From NCBI GenBank assembly GCA_964621555.1, contig CAZUOO010000033.1, forward strand, positions 1 through 7,899: DNA of 7,899 nucleotides. Direction: 5' to 3'. The notes under the pieces were generated by a model. That model was not told the DNA's origin, did not search any database, and worked only from the letters and a program-made list of their open reading frames with translations. Origin of the DNA: UBA2022 sp964621555 (lineage in GTDB: Bacteria > Patescibacteriota > Dojkabacteria > SC72). Position 1 is the first letter of the stretch. Each line of letters opens with the position of its first letter. Of this stretch, positions 6,240 to 7,899 are shown piece after piece. The translations under genes were made by a program, and so were the position numbers.

Positions 6240-6248
6240 ATTGTATCA
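6240..6248 (-). promoter_or_regulatory. Extended -10 promoter of the Fe-S nuclease gene
   Basis: TGATACAAT on the minus strand is identical to the trxB element. The predicted start near 6233 gives a leader of about 6 nt to TTG 6227 or about 21 nt to ATG 6212. A second, perfect TATAAT on the same strand (6284-6279) could give a longer leader. Neither has a convincing -35. Confidence 0.5.
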
Positions 6249-6297
6249 GATTAAAGGTTGATGTGTTTAAAAGTGTGTATTATAGGCGGTGTATCTA

Positions 6298-6320
6298 ATA
6301 TACTTTGAGTATATATACTC
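6298..6320 (+). promoter_or_regulatory. Operator-like cluster of alternating ATATACT half-sites over the photolyase promoter
   Basis: Three copies of one heptamer alternate in orientation: ATATACT (6298-6304), its complement AGTATAT (6308-6314) and ATATACT (6313-6319). The last two lie within a perfect 14-bp palindrome, GAGTATATATACTC (6307-6320), ten bases before the photolyase ATG. TATATA within it (6312-6317) would serve as -10 with a leader of about 6 nt. A regulator bound here would block that promoter. AT-richness lowers the significance. Confidence 0.5.
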
Positions 6321-6329
6321 GAATTTAGG

Positions 6330-7676
6330 ATGGAGAATAGAATTGTAAAGTTAAATAGTGCATTAAGACCAAATACTTCGGGTAGGGTGGTCTATGTAAT
6401 GAGTCGAGACCAACGTGTAAGATACAATCATGCACTAATTCTTGCGGCCAAGTATGCACAGGATCTAAATACTGAACTTGAGGTGGTATTCTGTCTAAAC
6501 CCCAACATAAAGAATGGTAATCTACGTTCCTACATGTTCATGATTGAAGGACTTAAGGATGTAGAAAGGGAACTAAATGCTCTTGGAATTAGCTTTACCC
6601 TCCTCTACGGTAGTCCAATTAATCATCTCAGGGAGTATTTTAGTGCACGTAGGGTTGCGGTTGCAGTTACGGATTTCTCACCCTTAAGGTATGCGAGAAA
6701 GTGGCGGTTGGCAGTTGCAAAGTATCTCGATACTCTTGAAATTCCTTTCTATGAGGTCGATACTCATAATATCCTTCCTGTAAGGTTTATATCCCCAAAA
6801 CAAGAATATTCTGCATATACATTACGTTTAAAGATAAATAGGGTGTTAGATACTTTTCTAAAGGTACCGGATGATATTTCAAATTATAGCTATAGGAGGG
6901 TAGTTACAAACAATATAGATTGGGGATATGTAATTGATTGGGTTAAAAGTAGGGTGGATGGCTCTGTCCTACCGTCTCACAAGTATAAAGGTGGTATTGT
7001 TGAAGCATACAAGACCTTGGACTCCTTTATTCTAAGTCGGCTTAATAATTATGCCGTTGATAGAAATAACCCTGTGAAAAATGCTCTCTCTGATCTTTCT
7101 CCATATCTCCATTTTGGTAATATATCATCGTTGGAAGTTGTGTTGAAGGTTAGGGGTAGTGGTATGGATGATGAGTCAGTGGCTTCATATATAGAGGAGG
7201 TGGTAGTTAGAAAGGAGCTCTCAGATAACTACTGCTACTATAACCCCAACTATGATAATCCTAATGGATACCCTATGTGGGGTAGGAAATCACTAGAGAA
7301 GCATTTAGACGATGTTAGAGAACATACATATTCTCTTGCTGAATTTGAAAAAGGGTTAACAGATGATGAACTATGGAATGTGGCGCAATTGGATCTGGTC
7401 GAGAATGGTAAAATGCACGGGTATCTAAGGATGTATTGGGCTAAAAAGGTTTTGGAATGGAGTGTGAACTATCGTGAAGCGCATAACGTATTAATATATC
7501 TAAACGATAAATATTCTATAGATGGAAGGGATCCCAATGGTTATGTAGGCATATCATGGTCATTAGGAGGGCTACATGACCGTCCTTGGTTTGAGAGACC
7601 AATATTTGGTACCATTAGATATATGAATCTAGCAGGTATGCAAAGAAAGTTTAAAGTGCAAAGTATATTAATCTAG
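6330..7676 (+). CDS. phr: Class II CPD (deoxyribodipyrimidine) photolyase
   Basis: The enzyme uses light absorbed by reduced FAD to split cyclobutane pyrimidine dimers in UV-damaged DNA. The 448 residues match a full class II enzyme. The N-terminal Rossmann antenna domain begins with VVYVMSRDQRVRYNHAL (20-36), close to the usual class II opening. The helical FAD/DNA domain carries LSPYLHFGNIS (256-266), RKELSDNYCYY (294-304), KMHGYLRMYWAKKVLEW (361-377), DGRDPNGYVGISWS (398-411) and GGLHDRPWFERPIFGTIRYM (413-432). W349, W370 and W377 correspond, at a constant offset of 11 as I remember the numbering, to the electron-transfer tryptophans W360, W381 and W388 of the Methanosarcina mazei enzyme, so it looks active. 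No Shine-Dalgarno sequence precedes ATG 6330; an AT-rich palindrome lies 10 bp upstream. The gene is divergent from the Fe-S nuclease. Class II enzymes have a patchy bacterial distribution, so transfer is possible but untested. Confidence 0.97.
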   Translation: MENRIVKLNSALRPNTSGRVVYVMSRDQRVRYNHALILAAKYAQDLNTELEVVFCLNPNIKNGNLRSYMFMIEGLKDVERELNALGISFTLLYGSPINHLREYFSARRVAVAVTDFSPLRYARKWRLAVAKYLDTLEIPFYEVDTHNILPVRFISPKQEYSAYTLRLKINRVLDTFLKVPDDISNYSYRRVVTNNIDWGYVIDWVKSRVDGSVLPSHKYKGGIVEAYKTLDSFILSRLNNYAVDRNNPVKNALSDLSPYLHFGNISSLEVVLKVRGSGMDDESVASYIEEVVVRKELSDNYCYYNPNYDNPNGYPMWGRKSLEKHLDDVREHTYSLAEFEKGLTDDELWNVAQLDLVENGKMHGYLRMYWAKKVLEWSVNYREAHNVLIYLNDKYSIDGRDPNGYVGISWSLGGLHDRPWFERPIFGTIRYMNLAGMQRKFKVQSILI

Positions 7677-7688
7677 TTAATTCAAGTA

Positions 7689-7694
7689 TATAAT
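7689..7694 (+). promoter_or_regulatory. Consensus -10 TATAAT of the lipid kinase gene, leaderless geometry
   Basis: A perfect TATAAT is followed by six bases and ATG 7701, placing the predicted transcription start on the ATG itself. No -35 match is evident and no Shine-Dalgarno sequence exists. The 24-bp gap after the photolyase stop contains no terminator. Confidence 0.5.
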
Positions 7695-7700
7695 TATCAT

Positions 7701-7899
7701 ATGAGAAAGAAACAAACCTTTGTTAAAAGTATTCTGATTGCCATAAAAGGATTATTGCATGGACTATTGAGAGAACGTAATTCTAGGATTCAATTGTTGG
7801 TGGCAACTGTAGTAATTATAGTTGCAATCATACTGAAGGTTACCAAGCTTGAGATGTTGGTTATAGTTACAGCATGCTTCTTTGTTATTATTTTAGAGA
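7701..7899 (+). CDS. dgkA: DgkA-family lipid kinase (diacylglycerol/undecaprenol kinase), N-terminal part only
   Basis: An open frame of 66 codons runs from ATG 7701 to the window edge. It begins MRKKQTFVKSILIAIKGLLH, followed by GLLRERNSRIQLL, the amphipathic entry helix and ERN-R motif of the family. Two hydrophobic segments follow (about 32-45 and 50-65). E25 fits the metal-binding E28 of E. coli DgkA. The final residue E66, in VIILE, fits the catalytic E69 at the start of the ExLNTAIE motif, which is cut off here. Family members are small trimeric inner-membrane kinases that phosphorylate diacylglycerol, or undecaprenol in Gram-positive-type bacteria, recycling lipid intermediates of the envelope. 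Which substrate applies cannot be decided. A perfect TATAAT ends six bases before the ATG, implying leaderless transcription independent of the photolyase gene, which stops 24 bp upstream. Confidence 0.9.
   Translation, partial: MRKKQTFVKSILIAIKGLLHGLLRERNSRIQLLVATVVIIVAIILKVTKLEMLVIVTACFFVIILE

Noticed and set aside
1..7899. Alternative genetic code with TGA read as glycine (code 25, as in Gracilibacteria/Absconditabacteria)
   Set aside because: Every gene reads full length with no in-frame TGA, and glycine is encoded by GGN at normal frequency in conserved motifs.
1..7899. Mobile element, prophage or defence island
   Set aside because: No transposase, integrase, terminal inverted repeats, target duplications, toxin-antitoxin pair or restriction gene is visible. 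The content is repair, redox and envelope functions.

Overview
The window looks like chromosomal DNA from a low-GC bacterium, most plausibly a member of the Candidate Phyla Radiation (Patescibacteria). The clues are the AT-rich composition, a tandem pair of secreted DUF5667-like proteins, gene ends that almost touch, and the near absence of Shine-Dalgarno sequences before the first gene of each transcription unit. The phylum is an inference from style. No rRNA, tRNA, transposon, CRISPR array or phage structural gene is visible. Every stop codon seen is TAA or TAG, and no gene has an in-frame TGA, so the standard bacterial code fits.

Layout. Positions 1-3232 form a leftward block: a six-helix membrane protein (2618-3232), thioredoxin reductase trxB (1588-2583) and a long metallophosphoesterase (1588 leftward, cut by the window edge at 1) whose ATG overlaps the trxB stop as TAATG. 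A 63-bp divergent promoter region separates this from a rightward block: two paralogous secreted coiled-coil DUF5667-like proteins (3296-3892 and 3996-4703) and a peptidase S51/PepE-like hydrolase (4712-5344). The hydrolase converges, with one base between stop codons, on a leftward PD-(D/E)XK nuclease with a four-cysteine signature like that of Cas4/AddB (5346-6212). About 117 bp of shared control region follow, then a rightward class II CPD photolyase (6330-7676) and the first 66 codons of a DgkA-family lipid kinase (7701 to the edge). The two edge genes, at 1-1588 and 7701-7899, are open at the window boundary but unambiguous by motif.

Functional themes. The nuclease and photolyase are divergent neighbours with DNA-repair functions, and between them lies an operator-like cluster of alternating ATATACT heptamers on the photolyase start. 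TrxB is a redox housekeeping enzyme translationally coupled to a phosphoesterase of unusual architecture. The DUF5667-like pair, the six-helix protein and the lipid kinase are envelope-associated.

Most notable: (1) a consistent promoter geometry in which -10-like boxes sit 6-12 nt before the start codon, implying leaderless or nearly leaderless mRNAs, while downstream operon genes have Shine-Dalgarno motifs; (2) a metallophosphoesterase with about 120 unassigned N-terminal residues and about 170 extra residues between its first two metal-binding motifs; (3) the small Fe-S-type nuclease with no CRISPR or AddA partner in view; (4) the palindrome cluster at the photolyase promoter. I do not see a complete new multi-gene defence system here.
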